DNA of 6,557 nt from Gammaproteobacteria bacterium (GCA_030641945.1 DAOWLL010000102.1:1-6557); one strand, 5' to 3'; positions 1 through 6,493 are shown, numbered from the stretch's first letter. Translations and numbers: made by a program. The notes: generated by a model from the sequence alone, not told the origin.

Positions 1-160
1 CACTGGTATGATCAACGCTGGTGAGTATATCCGGGATCTGCGTGCTGACACGTGATACTTCATAGGCAAAATATATCAAGCCACCGGCAAGAGCAAACAT
101 TGCCAGCGACATCACATAAGAAGCGACGAGTTGCGCACCTGCTTTTGAAGTATCTGCCAT
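1..160 (-). CDS. N-terminal part of a small predicted inner-membrane protein (truncated by window edge)
   Basis: An open frame starts at an ATG (158-160) and runs off the left end of the window, giving 53 residues. It begins MADTSKAGAQLVASY and then has one clear hydrophobic stretch at about residues 10-34, rich in Ala, Leu, Val, Phe and Gly. A polar segment follows (from about EVSRVSTQIP). This fits a single N-terminal membrane anchor with the rest of the protein outside the cytoplasm or continuing beyond the window. No Shine-Dalgarno sequence is evident in front of the ATG. The start is chosen because it places the hydrophobic segment next to the N-terminus and no other start is better. I do not recognise the family and assign no function. 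It reads in the same direction as the other genes but is separated from the next one upstream by more than 400 nt of repeat-bearing DNA, so it is probably its own transcription unit. Confidence 0.5.
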   Translation of the reverse strand, partial: MADTSKAGAQLVASYVMSLAMFALAGGLIYFAYEVSRVSTQIPDILTSVDHTS

Positions 161-180
161 TGATTATTACAGACCCGGTA

Positions 181-252
181 ATATCAAGTTTCGATCAGAT
201 AAGCATACCATTAATCTGCAGTCGTTCGGACTTGATATGCCAGTGACTGGCA
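181..252. promoter_or_regulatory. Inverted repeats upstream of the truncated membrane gene (candidate operator or 5' leader structure)
   Basis: Two symmetric elements abut. ATATCAAG (181-188) is the exact reverse complement of CTTGATAT (231-238). Immediately next to it is TGCCAGTGACTGGCA (238-252), a perfect palindrome with 7-bp arms around one central base. They lie 21-92 nt upstream of the membrane-protein ATG. The position fits a regulator-binding site or an RNA structure, but no known operator is recognised and the function is inference only. Confidence 0.3.
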
Positions 253-302
253 GATCTCGCATGGCGGAAACTGACCTATATTGAAGGTTTAACGTCCTAT
301 AA

Positions 303-405
303 TCTCGCAAAGGCGCAGAGAACGCAAAGGTGATATGCGTTTTTGCACCATTGAATGATGTCGTTTCATTCATTTACCTTTGCGCGCTTGGCGGCTTTGC
401 GAGAG
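303..405. repeat. Foldback element with CGCAAAG/CGCAGAG-type arms
   Basis: The left arm (303-334, starting TCTCGCAAAGGCGCAGAG) is the imperfect reverse complement of the right arm (374-405, ending GGCTTTGCGAGAG). About three quarters of the positions match, including exact blocks TCTCGCAAAG and CGCAAAGGT. Between the arms, TGAATGA (352-358) pairs with TCATTCA (366-372), so almost the whole 103-nt unit is self-complementary. The arms resemble the inverted pair at 3011-3292, so this is a dispersed repeat family and not a chance hairpin. It sits between the terminator of the ferritin-like gene and the truncated membrane gene. No ORF of its own is visible, so if it moves it would depend on something elsewhere. 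Confidence 0.6.
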
Positions 406-542
406 TATACATCGGTAACTTTTCTATAGAGAGAAACACAGTCGTTCTGACGAAAATTACTAATTTGAGTAAGTACGTCACTAAACGTCAGATTCAATCC
501 TGACTATTACATTTAATGGCACACAAACCCTGCACGAGTGAA

Positions 543-567
543 ACCGCCACAAATCCGCTGTGGCGGT
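543..567 (-). terminator. Likely intrinsic terminator of the prfC/ferritin-like unit
   Basis: ACCGCCACA (543-551) and TGTGGCGGT (559-567) form a perfect 9-bp GC-rich stem with a 7-nt loop. In the minus-strand transcript it begins 19 nt after the stop codon at 587-589 and is followed by a short TTTCACT tract. The position and stem are right for a terminator, but the U-tract is weak. The stretch 406-542 holds nothing else that I recognise. Confidence 0.6.
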
Positions 568-586
568 CCCGTTGCATACACTGTAT

Positions 587-1249
587 TCAGGCTGCTTTTG
601 GCAACGCCAGCGATTGCAGGATCTCACCTCGACGTTCAAGCACGGTATTAACGACCTGCTGATAATCCGCACCTACAGCTGCAAACATCGCTGGAATATC
701 GACACCAAGACCATGAAGGGTATCATCGAGAAAATCCAGTCGCGACGAGATGTTCTCGATGTATTCCATGCGTTGTTGTTCATGCAGTTTCGCCAGCTCG
801 ATATTAAGCTGAGCCAGGCCGAACGCGACATGATCGATTTCATCTTCAAGCGGTGTTTTCAAAGAATCGCGGGTACCCGGGTCCGCCATCGGCACAATCT
901 GTTCCACAGCCTCACTTCCCAGTGCTTCAACGCAGACATACATGTCTGTGAGGAAATCAAGCCAGTTCAGTGAACGGAAATGTTGCAGGAACAGTTCTTG
1001 CTGCACTTCAGAAAACACCGGTGCTCTGTCAGTACCAAACTTATCCAGCCATTCATGCTGGATGCGAACATGCTTGCTTTCGTCACCCACCTGCTTACCC
1101 AGCATAATGCGAATTTCATCACTCGGTGCAGTTGCTATGCGCTCTGCACAGGCATGCATGATCAGGTAGTCAACCTGCGTATACATGACGAGCAAACGCC
1201 CCATCGCGATGCGATAGGATTCATCATCAATTTTTGAAAATTCAGTCAT
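587..1249 (-). CDS. Ferritin-like diiron protein of unassigned function
   Basis: The protein has 220 aa from the ATG at 1247-1249. A GTG 9 nt further upstream (1258) is open in frame, but it lies inside a near-perfect Shine-Dalgarno sequence (GGGGGTGA, 1262-1255) placed 5 nt before the ATG, so the ATG is preferred. The sequence shows a four-helix ferritin-like pattern. Helix 1 carries D27 in YTQVDYLIMHA, helix 2 E57-S-K-H60, helix 3 E108 in YVCVEALGSE, and helix 4 E137-I-D-H140. The spacing D27-(29)-ExxH and E108-(28)-ExxH matches the classic carboxylate-bridged diiron site, with Asp in place of the usual first Glu. About 75 further residues, probably helical, follow and end in a Leu/Ala-rich tail. 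Families with this fold include tRNA hydroxylase MiaE, Coq7, AurF-type N-oxygenases and rubrerythrin-like peroxidases. I cannot assign it to one. There is no signal peptide or membrane segment, so it is probably cytoplasmic. It lies 98 nt downstream of prfC, with no clear terminator between, and is followed by its own terminator. Confidence 0.8.
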   Translation of the reverse strand: MTEFSKIDDESYRIAMGRLLVMYTQVDYLIMHACAERIATAPSDEIRIMLGKQVGDESKHVRIQHEWLDKFGTDRAPVFSEVQQELFLQHFRSLNWLDFLTDMYVCVEALGSEAVEQIVPMADPGTRDSLKTPLEDEIDHVAFGLAQLNIELAKLHEQQRMEYIENISSRLDFLDDTLHGLGVDIPAMFAAVGADYQQVVNTVLERRGEILQSLALPKAA

Positions 1250-1347
1250 GCTGCTCACCCCCTCTGGTGTTGGTCATGTTTATTTGTATCACAACTAGAT
1301 GACTCATCACAGCAAAAGCAGTTCCTGAAAATCGGAATTTTAAACAA

Positions 1348-2937
1348 TCAGGTGTATATTCCGTGTTCTCGCGTGGCCAGGAAGCTGATTTCCGGCCATT
1401 TTTCCATGGTCATTTCGAGGTTTACACGGGTTGGCGCAATATAGGCAAGATCGCCGGCGTGATCGAGTGCCAGGTTGGTACTATGCCTCTGCTTGAATTT
1501 AGCGAGTTCCTTTTCGTTGTCACACTCCACCCAGCGCGCCGTGGTCACACTGACATTCTCGAAGCTGCAGTCAACGCCATATTCATCCTTGAGACGATGC
1601 TTGACCACTTCAAACTGCAACACACCCACGGCGCCCAGTATCAGGTCATTGTTATTCAGTGGCCGATACAGCTGTGTTGCACCCTCTTCACACAACTGAA
1701 TAAGGCCCTTTTGCAGCGCTTTCATTTTCAGCGGATCTCTCAGTTGTGCACGCCTGAATAGCTCTGGCGCAAAGTTCGGTATGCCGGTGAAAGCCAGGTC
1801 CTCACCTTGTGTAAAAGTATCGCCAATACGCATGGTACCGTGATTGTGTAAGCCGATAATGTCACCGGTATAGGCCTGCTCCACATGCTCCCTGTCCGCT
1901 GCCATAAAGGTCAGTGCATCGGATAATTTAATATCCTTGCCGATGCGCACATGTCTGGCTTTCATGCCTTTGTTATAAGTACCTGAACAGATACGCACAA
2001 ACGCAATCCGGTCACGATGGCCCGGGTCCATGTTGGCCTGTATTTTGAATACAAAACCGCTGAATTTCTCTTCTTCAGGTGTAACGGTACGGCTTTGTGT
2101 TTCGCGTGACCGCGGCACAGGTGCAAAATCATCGAGCGCATCGAGCAGTTCCTTAACACCGAAGTTATTGATGCCTGAGCCGAAAAACACCGGCGTCATC
2201 TCGCCCCTGTTATAAGCATCAATATCAAACTCATTACTTGCACCTTTTACAAGCTCAATTTCTTCGCGCAGCTCATCTGCGACAGAGCCGAGTATGTCAT
2301 CGAGTTCCGGATTATCCAGGCCCTTTATGATATCGCCTTGCTGCACCTTGCCTTCGTGTGTCGCACTGAATAGATGCACGCTGTCTTCAACAAGGTTGAA
2401 TACACCCTTGAACTGCTTACCCATACCAATTGGCCATGTGATCGGCGCACACTGAATATTAAGGATATCTTCAATCTCATCCATCAAGTCAATAGGGTCG
2501 CGTGCTTCACGGTCCATTTTATTGACGAAGGTAATAATTGGCGTGGTGCGTAAACGGCACACATCCATCAACTTGATGGTGCGCTCCTCAACACCCTTGG
2601 CAGCATCGATCACCATCAAGGCAGAGTCCACGGCGGTCAGGGTACGATAGGTGTCTTCAGAAAAATCCGCGTGTCCGGGCGTATCCAGCAGGTTGATGAC
2701 GCTGTGTTTGTATGGAAACTGCATCACCGAAGAGGTTACCGATATACCGCGTTGCTTTTCCAGCTCCATCCAGTCGGATGTGGCATGCCGTGCGGCTTTA
2801 CGCCCCTTTACAGTACCCGCGAGCTGGATAGCACCACCGAATAACAGCAGCTTCTCGGTCAGCGTGGTTTTACCAGCATCAGGGTGCGAAATAATAGCGA
2901 ATGTACGCCGGCGATTAACTTCTTCGTGGTAAGACAT
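1348..2937 (-). CDS. prfC: Peptide chain release factor 3 (RF3), translational GTPase
   Basis: The product has 529 aa, the usual length of bacterial RF3. RF3 is a cytoplasmic GTPase that recycles RF1 and RF2 from the ribosome after termination. The N-terminal G domain (about 1-270) has the P-loop HPDAGKTT (18-25), a switch region RGISVTSS (63-70), DTPGH (85-89) and NKMD (139-142). The [13 protein letters not shown] segment (34-46) and the [11 protein letters not shown] segment are typical of RF3 and separate it from EF-G and LepA. A beta-barrel domain II and an RF3-type C-terminal domain follow, with the family ending (APTRVNL, ATREHG). The frame stays open for 88 codons upstream, but that part crosses repeats and has no homology to RF3, so MSYHEEV is taken as the start. 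There is no Shine-Dalgarno sequence before this ATG. A perfect TATAAT lies 9 nt upstream, which suggests a near-leaderless mRNA. The gene is preceded by a repeat-filled gap and followed by the ferritin-like gene. Confidence 0.96.
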   Translation of the reverse strand: MSYHEEVNRRRTFAIISHPDAGKTTLTEKLLLFGGAIQLAGTVKGRKAARHATSDWMELEKQRGISVTSSVMQFPYKHSVINLLDTPGHADFSEDTYRTLTAVDSALMVIDAAKGVEERTIKLMDVCRLRTTPIITFVNKMDREARDPIDLMDEIEDILNIQCAPITWPIGMGKQFKGVFNLVEDSVHLFSATHEGKVQQGDIIKGLDNPELDDILGSVADELREEIELVKGASNEFDIDAYNRGEMTPVFFGSGINNFGVKELLDALDDFAPVPRSRETQSRTVTPEEEKFSGFVFKIQANMDPGHRDRIAFVRICSGTYNKGMKARHVRIGKDIKLSDALTFMAADREHVEQAYTGDIIGLHNHGTMRIGDTFTQGEDLAFTGIPNFAPELFRRAQLRDPLKMKALQKGLIQLCEEGATQLYRPLNNNDLILGAVGVLQFEVVKHRLKDEYGVDCSFENVSVTTARWVECDNEKELAKFKQRHSTNLALDHAGDLAYIAPTRVNLEMTMEKWPEISFLATREHGIYT

Positions 2938-2946
2938 GGGCGAGGC

Positions 2947-2975
2947 ATTATACAGCCTTACTCGCCGGTTGAAAG
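2947..2975 (-). promoter_or_regulatory. Candidate prfC promoter
   Basis: The minus strand has a perfect -10 hexamer, TATAAT (2952-2947). The best -35 candidates are poor: CTTTCA (2975-2970) with a 17-nt spacer, or TTTCAA (2974-2969) with 16 nt. Initiation about 7 nt downstream of the -10 would leave only some 2-4 nt before the prfC ATG at 2937. Confidence 0.35.
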
Positions 2976-3144
2976 GCCTGGGATGAACCATGCCTTGATG
3001 CACACGGTAATTAACGCAAAGGCCGCAGAGACGCAGAGAGCGCAAAGAAAGTATGTTTATCAGGTTTTCCTCAACAGACAAAAGCCGCAGGGTGCGCCAT
3101 GCAAACAGGATTGAATATTTGTACTGAATGCGTCGTGCACTGCA

Positions 3145-3174
3145 GTAGGCCTGCATAAGTTTTGCGTTGCAGGC
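3145..3174 (+). repeat. REP element 1 (GTAG plus hairpin)
   Basis: GTAG (3145-3148) is directly followed by a hairpin with 7-bp arms GCCTGCA (3149-3155) and TGCAGGC (3168-3174), and a loop of TAAGTTTTGCGT. A GTAG tetranucleotide at the foot of a hairpin is the hallmark of REP sequences mobilised by REP-associated tyrosine transposases (RAYTs). It faces REP element 2 on the opposite strand. Confidence 0.65.
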
Positions 3175-3187
3175 GTTTATAGACAAT

Positions 3188-3219
3188 GCCGGGAACGGCA
3201 AAGCCTTATCCCGGCCTAC
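3188..3219 (-). repeat. REP element 2 (GTAG plus hairpin, inverted)
   Basis: On the minus strand GTAG (3219-3216) is directly followed by GCCGGGA (3215-3209), and the hairpin closes with TCCCGGC (3194-3188). An inner GGC-TTT-GCC stem lies between the arms. It shares the frame GTAGGCC..A-TAAG..TTTGC..GT with REP element 1. The arm bases differ in pairs that preserve the stem (TGCA versus GGGA, with matching changes opposite). Together the two form a BIME-like inverted pair with both GTAG feet on the outside. No transposase gene is in this window. Confidence 0.7.
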
Positions 3220-3308
3220 AATTGCCTATCGAAGTAAACCGACTAATTGATTTTCTTTGCGTCCTCTGCGTCTCTGCGATCTCTGCGTTTATTGAGCTGT
3301 CTGGCGGG

Positions 3309-3821
3309 CTATATACCAAGCATGGGGTCAAAATCAGTGATCAGACTTTTAGCTAGAATAAGGGCGTCTTCGCGACCATCATGATCAGGATAATATCCGC
3401 TACGTACACCCAACTCGTGAAAATCTGCTGAAAGGTACAGCTGCATAGCAATAACATTGGATTGTCTGACTTCAAGCAGGATAGTGTCTGCGCCTGATTC
3501 TCTTGATACCTGGGTAAGATGATTCAGCATTAAACGACCGACCCCTCTACGCTGAGAACCCGGATGCACGCATAGATTCAGCACATGTGACTCTGCACCA
3601 CTGAACATAACAATGCCATACCCAACAACAGCACTGTTATCTTCATATACCCAACAGCTGTAGCCAACCCGCAGGCAATCTCGAAAAATACCCAGTGTCC
3701 ATGGATGCTCATAAGCCGCGACCTCAACATCGATGATTTTACCCAGGTCATTGGTTGTCATCTCGCGAATATTTTCACTGCGAGCAAGCTGCGCTTTCAG
3801 ACTGTCAGGTTGAGCTGCCAT
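3309..3821 (-). CDS. rimI: Ribosomal protein S18 alanine N-acetyltransferase (GNAT family)
   Basis: The protein has 170 aa, about 20 more than E. coli RimI. RimI acetylates the N-terminal alanine of ribosomal protein S18 using acetyl-CoA. Visible GNAT features are HPW (39-41, the conserved substrate-side motif), LNLCVHP (81-87), the acetyl-CoA pyrophosphate loop QRRGVGR (90-96), LLEVRQSN (115-122) and YYPDHDGREDA (143-153), the RimI family signature. E117 and Y129 have the same 12-residue spacing as the catalytic Glu/Tyr pair known in Salmonella RimI. The start ATG (3819-3821) overlaps the end of the glycosylase gene by 17 nt, in another frame, which implies translational coupling. The extra 15 or so N-terminal residues come from this start. 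The next Met (M21) would cut into the conserved first strand, so the upstream start is kept, although no good ribosome site precedes it. It is the last gene of the leuA unit and is followed by repeats. Confidence 0.93.
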   Translation of the reverse strand: MAAQPDSLKAQLARSENIREMTTNDLGKIIDVEVAAYEHPWTLGIFRDCLRVGYSCWVYEDNSAVVGYGIVMFSGAESHVLNLCVHPGSQRRGVGRLMLNHLTQVSRESGADTILLEVRQSNVIAMQLYLSADFHELGVRSGYYPDHDGREDALILAKSLITDFDPMLGI

Positions 3822-4512
3822 TACTATTTAATAATAACTTGATACGTTTCAAATCCTGCCATGACTTGCGTTTTTCAACAGGCTTACGCAGCAGGTAGGC
3901 AGGATGATAACTGACAATCAATGGGATACCTGCATAATTGTGCTGTTTGCCGCGCAGCGCACCGAGACTTTGATCGGTATTCAACAGCTTATGCGCTGCT
4001 ATACGCCCAAGCGCAAGTATAACATCTGGCTGAATCAGCTCTATTTGCTGCTGCAGCCAGGTATTACAGGCGCCTACTTCTTCAGGCTTCGGGTCACGGT
4101 TATTGGGCGGACGGCATTTCAGTATATTGGCGATATAGACCTGTTCACGCTGAAAACCAATAGCCGCAAGCATCGCATTGAGCAATTGTCCGGCACGCCC
4201 TACGAAAGGCTCGCCCTGCAAATCCTCGTCTCTTCCAGGTGCTTCGCCAATAATCAGCAAATCAGCACTTTTATTCCCCACACCAAATACCGTTTGTGTC
4301 CGTGATGTATGCAGCTCGCATTTTGTACAGCTCGATACCGCCTGCTCGAGTTGCTGCCAGATTACATCGCTGTTTGCTGGCACATCAGTTTCGATGTCAT
4401 CAGGCTGGTTTTCGAGCGATTGCCATACCTGGATACCCATTGTATCCAGGTAGTAGCGGCGTACATCCTCTGACAGGACACAACCCGTTTGACTGTTCTC
4501 GCTGGTCGACAT
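3805..4512 (-). CDS. Family 4 uracil-DNA glycosylase with [4Fe-4S] cluster
   Basis: The protein has 235 aa from ATG 4510-4512. A TTG just before it is also open, but ATG is the better start. Family 4 UDGs remove uracil from DNA to begin base-excision repair of deaminated cytosine. Four cysteines fit the cluster pattern: C62 and C65 (SCTKC), C133 (ILKCRPPNNR) and C149 (VGACNTW). The active-site motifs are GEAPGRDED (89-97) and SYHPAYLLR (201-209), with GEPFVGRAGQLL (100-111) between them as in the family. The first 50 residues are an extension with RRYYLDTMGIQVW and an acidic linker. Such extensions occur in gammaproteobacterial members, and its role is unknown. An AAGG overlapping the leuA stop can serve as ribosome site at 10 nt spacing. 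The gene sits 12 nt after leuA and overlaps rimI, so all three probably share one mRNA. Confidence 0.94.
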   Translation of the reverse strand: MSTSENSQTGCVLSEDVRRYYLDTMGIQVWQSLENQPDDIETDVPANSDVIWQQLEQAVSSCTKCELHTSRTQTVFGVGNKSADLLIIGEAPGRDEDLQGEPFVGRAGQLLNAMLAAIGFQREQVYIANILKCRPPNNRDPKPEEVGACNTWLQQQIELIQPDVILALGRIAAHKLLNTDQSLGALRGKQHNYAGIPLIVSYHPAYLLRKPVEKRKSWQDLKRIKLLLNSNGSST

Positions 4513-4524
4513 CAAACCAGGACC

Positions 4525-6072
4525 TTAAACATCACCAAGCTGCGGGTGTTCACGTGCTTCAGACTGCATTAACTTGTTGAGTGCATTGATATAAGCATTT
4601 GTAGATGCAATCACAATGTCGGTGTCGGCACCCTGCCCGTTTACAATGCGTCCTGATTTTTCCAGTCTTACCGTCACTTCGCCCTGGGCATCAGTACCGC
4701 TGGTAATATTATTTACCGAGTACAACTGCAAACTGGTTTCGCTGTGTACGACTGATTCGATAGCTCTAAAAGCAGCATCGACTGGCCCACTGCCATCAGC
4801 AGCTGCTTTAACCTCCTTGCCATCAATGTTCAGCACAAGGGTTGCATTCGGTGTTTCGCCCGTTTCCGAACATACGTGCAGGCTAAGCAACTGGAAGCGC
4901 TCATTTTCAATGGTCCAGTTACTGTCAGCAACGATTGCCTGCAGGTCCTCGTCATAGACTTCATGCTTTTTATCGGCCAGATCTTTGAAGCGCGTGAATG
5001 CCGCATTGAGTTCATTTTCCGAATTGAACTCAATATTGAGATCATGTAAACGCGTTTTGAATGCATTTCTGCCCGAGTGTTTACCCAGCACAATTCGGTT
5101 GGCCGACCAGCCCACATCCTGTGCACGCATGATTTCATAGGTCTCCCTGCTCTTGAGTACGCCGTCCTGATGAATACCTGACTCATGCGCGAACGCATTG
5201 GCACCGACAATCGCCTTGTTGGGTTGTACCGGAAACCCGGTGACTCCGGAGACAAGACGCGAACATGGCACGATCTGTGTAGTATCGAGCGTGGTATCGC
5301 AACTGAATATATCCCGTCGTGTGCGCACCGCCATTACAACTTCTTCGAGCGAAGCATTACCCGCACGTTCGCCCAGTCCGTTGATGGTACATTCGACCTG
5401 GCGCGCACCGTTGAGCACGGCAGCCAATGAGTTGCCGACGGCAAGGCCAAGGTCATCATGGCAATGCACCGAGAAAATCGCCTTGTCAGAATTCGGAATA
5501 CGTTCGATCAGGGTTTTGATCAATTCTCCAAACTGGTGCGGAATGTTATAGCCAACGGTGTCCGGAATATTGATGGTACTGGCGCCCGCATCAATGACCG
5601 CCTCGACAATCCTGCACAGGAAGTCAGTCTCGGACCGCCCGGCATCTTCCGGCGAGAATTCGACATTATCGGTAAATGTACGGGCCAGCTTGACCGACTT
5701 CACTGCCTGTTCGACAACCTGGTCGGGCTGCATGCGCAGTTTCTTTTCCATGTGTATGGGTGAAGTGGCAATAAAGGTATGAATTCGTGCCGAACTGGCA
5801 TGCTTGAGTGCCTCACCCGCCCGATTGATGTCCTTATCGAGCGCACGTGCAAGGCCACATACCGTGCTGTCCTTGATGGTTTTGGCAACAGCCGCGACTG
5901 ATTCGAAATCACCCTGACTGGCTATGGGAAACCCGGCTTCAATTACATCAACGCGCATGCGCTCAAGCGCCTTGGCAATGCGCACTTTCTCATCTTTCGT
6001 CATGGAGGCGCCGGGGCTCTGCTCTCCATCACGCAATGTGGTATCAAATATGACAAGTTTGTCGTTACTCAT
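4525..6072 (-). CDS. leuA: 2-isopropylmalate synthase
   Basis: The enzyme has 515 aa and is full length (E. coli LeuA is 523). It condenses acetyl-CoA with 2-oxoisovalerate to give 2-isopropylmalate, the first committed step of leucine synthesis, in the cytoplasm. The TIM-barrel domain carries [13 protein letters not shown] (9-21) with catalytic R14 and metal ligand D15, HCHDDLG (203-209) with ligands H203 and H205, and [13 protein letters not shown] (232-244) with N239. The linker has [10 protein letters not shown] (295-304), and H301 lies there. The C-terminal part (about 390-515) is the LeuA regulatory domain that binds leucine for feedback inhibition, with the family pattern [10 protein letters not shown] (426-435). 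GGAG lies 6 nt before the ATG and is a good ribosome site. Upstream is a leucine-codon-rich leader, which suggests attenuation. No other leu gene follows. The glycosylase and rimI follow instead, so leuBCD must be elsewhere. Confidence 0.97.
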   Translation of the reverse strand: MSNDKLVIFDTTLRDGEQSPGASMTKDEKVRIAKALERMRVDVIEAGFPIASQGDFESVAAVAKTIKDSTVCGLARALDKDINRAGEALKHASSARIHTFIATSPIHMEKKLRMQPDQVVEQAVKSVKLARTFTDNVEFSPEDAGRSETDFLCRIVEAVIDAGASTINIPDTVGYNIPHQFGELIKTLIERIPNSDKAIFSVHCHDDLGLAVGNSLAAVLNGARQVECTINGLGERAGNASLEEVVMAVRTRRDIFSCDTTLDTTQIVPCSRLVSGVTGFPVQPNKAIVGANAFAHESGIHQDGVLKSRETYEIMRAQDVGWSANRIVLGKHSGRNAFKTRLHDLNIEFNSENELNAAFTRFKDLADKKHEVYDEDLQAIVADSNWTIENERFQLLSLHVCSETGETPNATLVLNIDGKEVKAAADGSGPVDAAFRAIESVVHSETSLQLYSVNNITSGTDAQGEVTVRLEKSGRIVNGQGADTDIVIASTNAYINALNKLMQSEAREHPQLGDV

Positions 6073-6094
6073 GACCTGCTCCGCAAATATGTTG

Positions 6095-6215
6095 CGATTT
6101 TAAACTAGAAATGGGGTGCGTTTCGCCTCGCCAGGACTTTCTGTTCTGCCTTACGGCAGTAGCAGGAAAACAAGCAGGAGAACAGGGAGGAACGCGAACG
6201 CAAAAAACGCCGCTT
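6095..6215 (-). promoter_or_regulatory. Candidate leuA attenuator (structured leader RNA)
   Basis: The minus-strand RNA from the end of the leader peptide to near leuA is highly self-complementary. TGCGTTTCGCCTC (6117-6129) matches imperfectly with the complement of 6187-6202. CTGTTCT (6141-6147) pairs with AGAACAG (6179-6185). CTGCC (6146-6150) pairs with GGCAG (6155-6159) across the leader stop codon. The last two stems compete for the same bases, as expected of alternative structures that depend on ribosome position. After the outer stem comes a modest U-rich tract (ATTTCTAGTTT). No textbook terminator with a long U-run is present, so the mechanism could be transcriptional or translational. 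Confidence 0.45.
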
Positions 6216-6270
6216 TGACAGACAAAGCATCATAATGGTGTGAAACAGCTTGTTGTGTTGAACCATTCAT
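6151..6270 (-). CDS. Leucine-rich leader peptide upstream of leuA (candidate)
   Basis: A 39-residue ORF starts at ATG 6268-6270 (MNGSTQQAVSHHYDALSVK) and ends at TAA 6151-6153, 78 nt before leuA. Its last 12 residues hold seven leucines, including two runs of three (L31-33 and L36-38) plus L28. The codons are CTC, CTG, CTT and CTA, not one favoured codon. This matches the logic of leader peptides such as LeuL, where ribosomes stall at Leu codons when charged tRNA-Leu is scarce. The Leu codons overlap the competing hairpins described for the attenuator region. The peptide also looks like a single transmembrane helix (residues 20-38), so a genuine small membrane protein is an alternative. No strong ribosome site precedes the ATG, which lowers confidence. 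It is not similar in sequence to E. coli LeuL apart from leucine content. Confidence 0.6.
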   Translation of the reverse strand: MNGSTQQAVSHHYDALSVKAAFFAFAFLPVLLLVFLLLP

Positions 6271-6372
6271 CAGATGTTTTTTGCGATTAATTCACCTATG
6301 GCAGTAAATATAGCGACTCTATTATCAAGAAACACGTCCTTACTAACCCGACCCCTGATTTCCCGACATACA

Positions 6373-6469
6373 GAGCCACCAGAACAGTTCCGATCACGAC
6401 GCGGGGCGCCGGCAAGGGCCCAGTCCTTGCCAAGAGTCGCAACGCCGAGCCGGACTGTTCTGGTGGCTC
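6373..6469. repeat. Large nested foldback (16-20 bp arms)
   Basis: GAGCCACCAGAACAGT (6373-6388) is exactly complementary to the end of the right arm (6454-6469). Allowing one bulged T, the match extends to CCG, giving arms of 19-20 nt. Inside, GGCAAGG (6411-6417) pairs with CCTTGCC (6425-6431) around GCCCAGT. The whole unit could fold as a long stem with a nested hairpin. It lies upstream of the leuA leader and has no ORF. The stretch 6271-6372 is AT-rich near 6303-6328 and may contain the leuA promoter, but no pair of hexamers with proper spacing is visible. Confidence 0.6.
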
Positions 6470-6493
6470 CCTTCGGGCTTGCCTGTGCGTGCC

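Larger units (their letters stand above)
3011..3292. repeat. Inverted pair of CGCAGAGA-type dispersed repeats enclosing a REP pair
   Basis: The left copy (3011-3051) and the reverse complement of the right copy (3251-3292) align over about 41 nt with roughly 34 identities, including the exact block CGCAGAGACGCAGAG and CGCAAAGAAA. Each arm consists of short units (CGCAGAGA, CGCAAAG) repeated every 8-10 nt. Similar runs of CGCAGAG units are scattered in intergenic DNA of many bacterial genomes. The right copy starts 16 nt after the rimI stop, and the left copy lies upstream of the prfC promoter. The pair therefore fills most of the 371-nt rimI-prfC gap. No coding frame in the gap has support. 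In the minus-strand transcript the arms could pair and mark the 3' end of the leuA operon mRNA. Confidence 0.65.

Noticed and set aside
560..1237. Plus-strand ORFs opposite the ferritin-like gene (560-973, 942-1169, 980-1237)
   Set aside because: They are antisense shadows of a gene with clear metal-binding motifs, have no recognisable domains and no ribosome sites of note.
1250..1258. GTG start giving a 223-aa ferritin-like protein
   Set aside because: The GTG lies within the strong Shine-Dalgarno sequence that serves the ATG at 1247-1249.
1327..1342. prfC terminator (AAAAT-CGGA-ATTTT)
   Set aside because: The stem is only 5 A/T pairs and too weak, so read-through into the ferritin-like gene is more likely.
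2938..3201. 88-codon N-terminal extension of the prfC reading frame
   Set aside because: It crosses the dispersed repeat and most of REP element 1, shows no RF3 similarity, and the start at 2937 gives the exact family length of 529 aa.
3011..3292. CRISPR array
   Set aside because: The repeats are inverted, imperfect and composed of short 8-10 nt units without regularly sized unique spacers.
6105..6266. Overlapping 53-codon ORF starting 4 nt inside the leader ORF
   Set aside because: It reads as Arg/Cys/Ser-rich sequence with no pattern. The other frame has the Leu-codon run, and only one of the two can be the meaningful frame.
6307..6328. TTGATA and TATATT as a leuA promoter
   Set aside because: The spacer is only 10 nt, far from the 16-18 nt needed, so the pair cannot act together. 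The AT-rich area may still hold a promoter.
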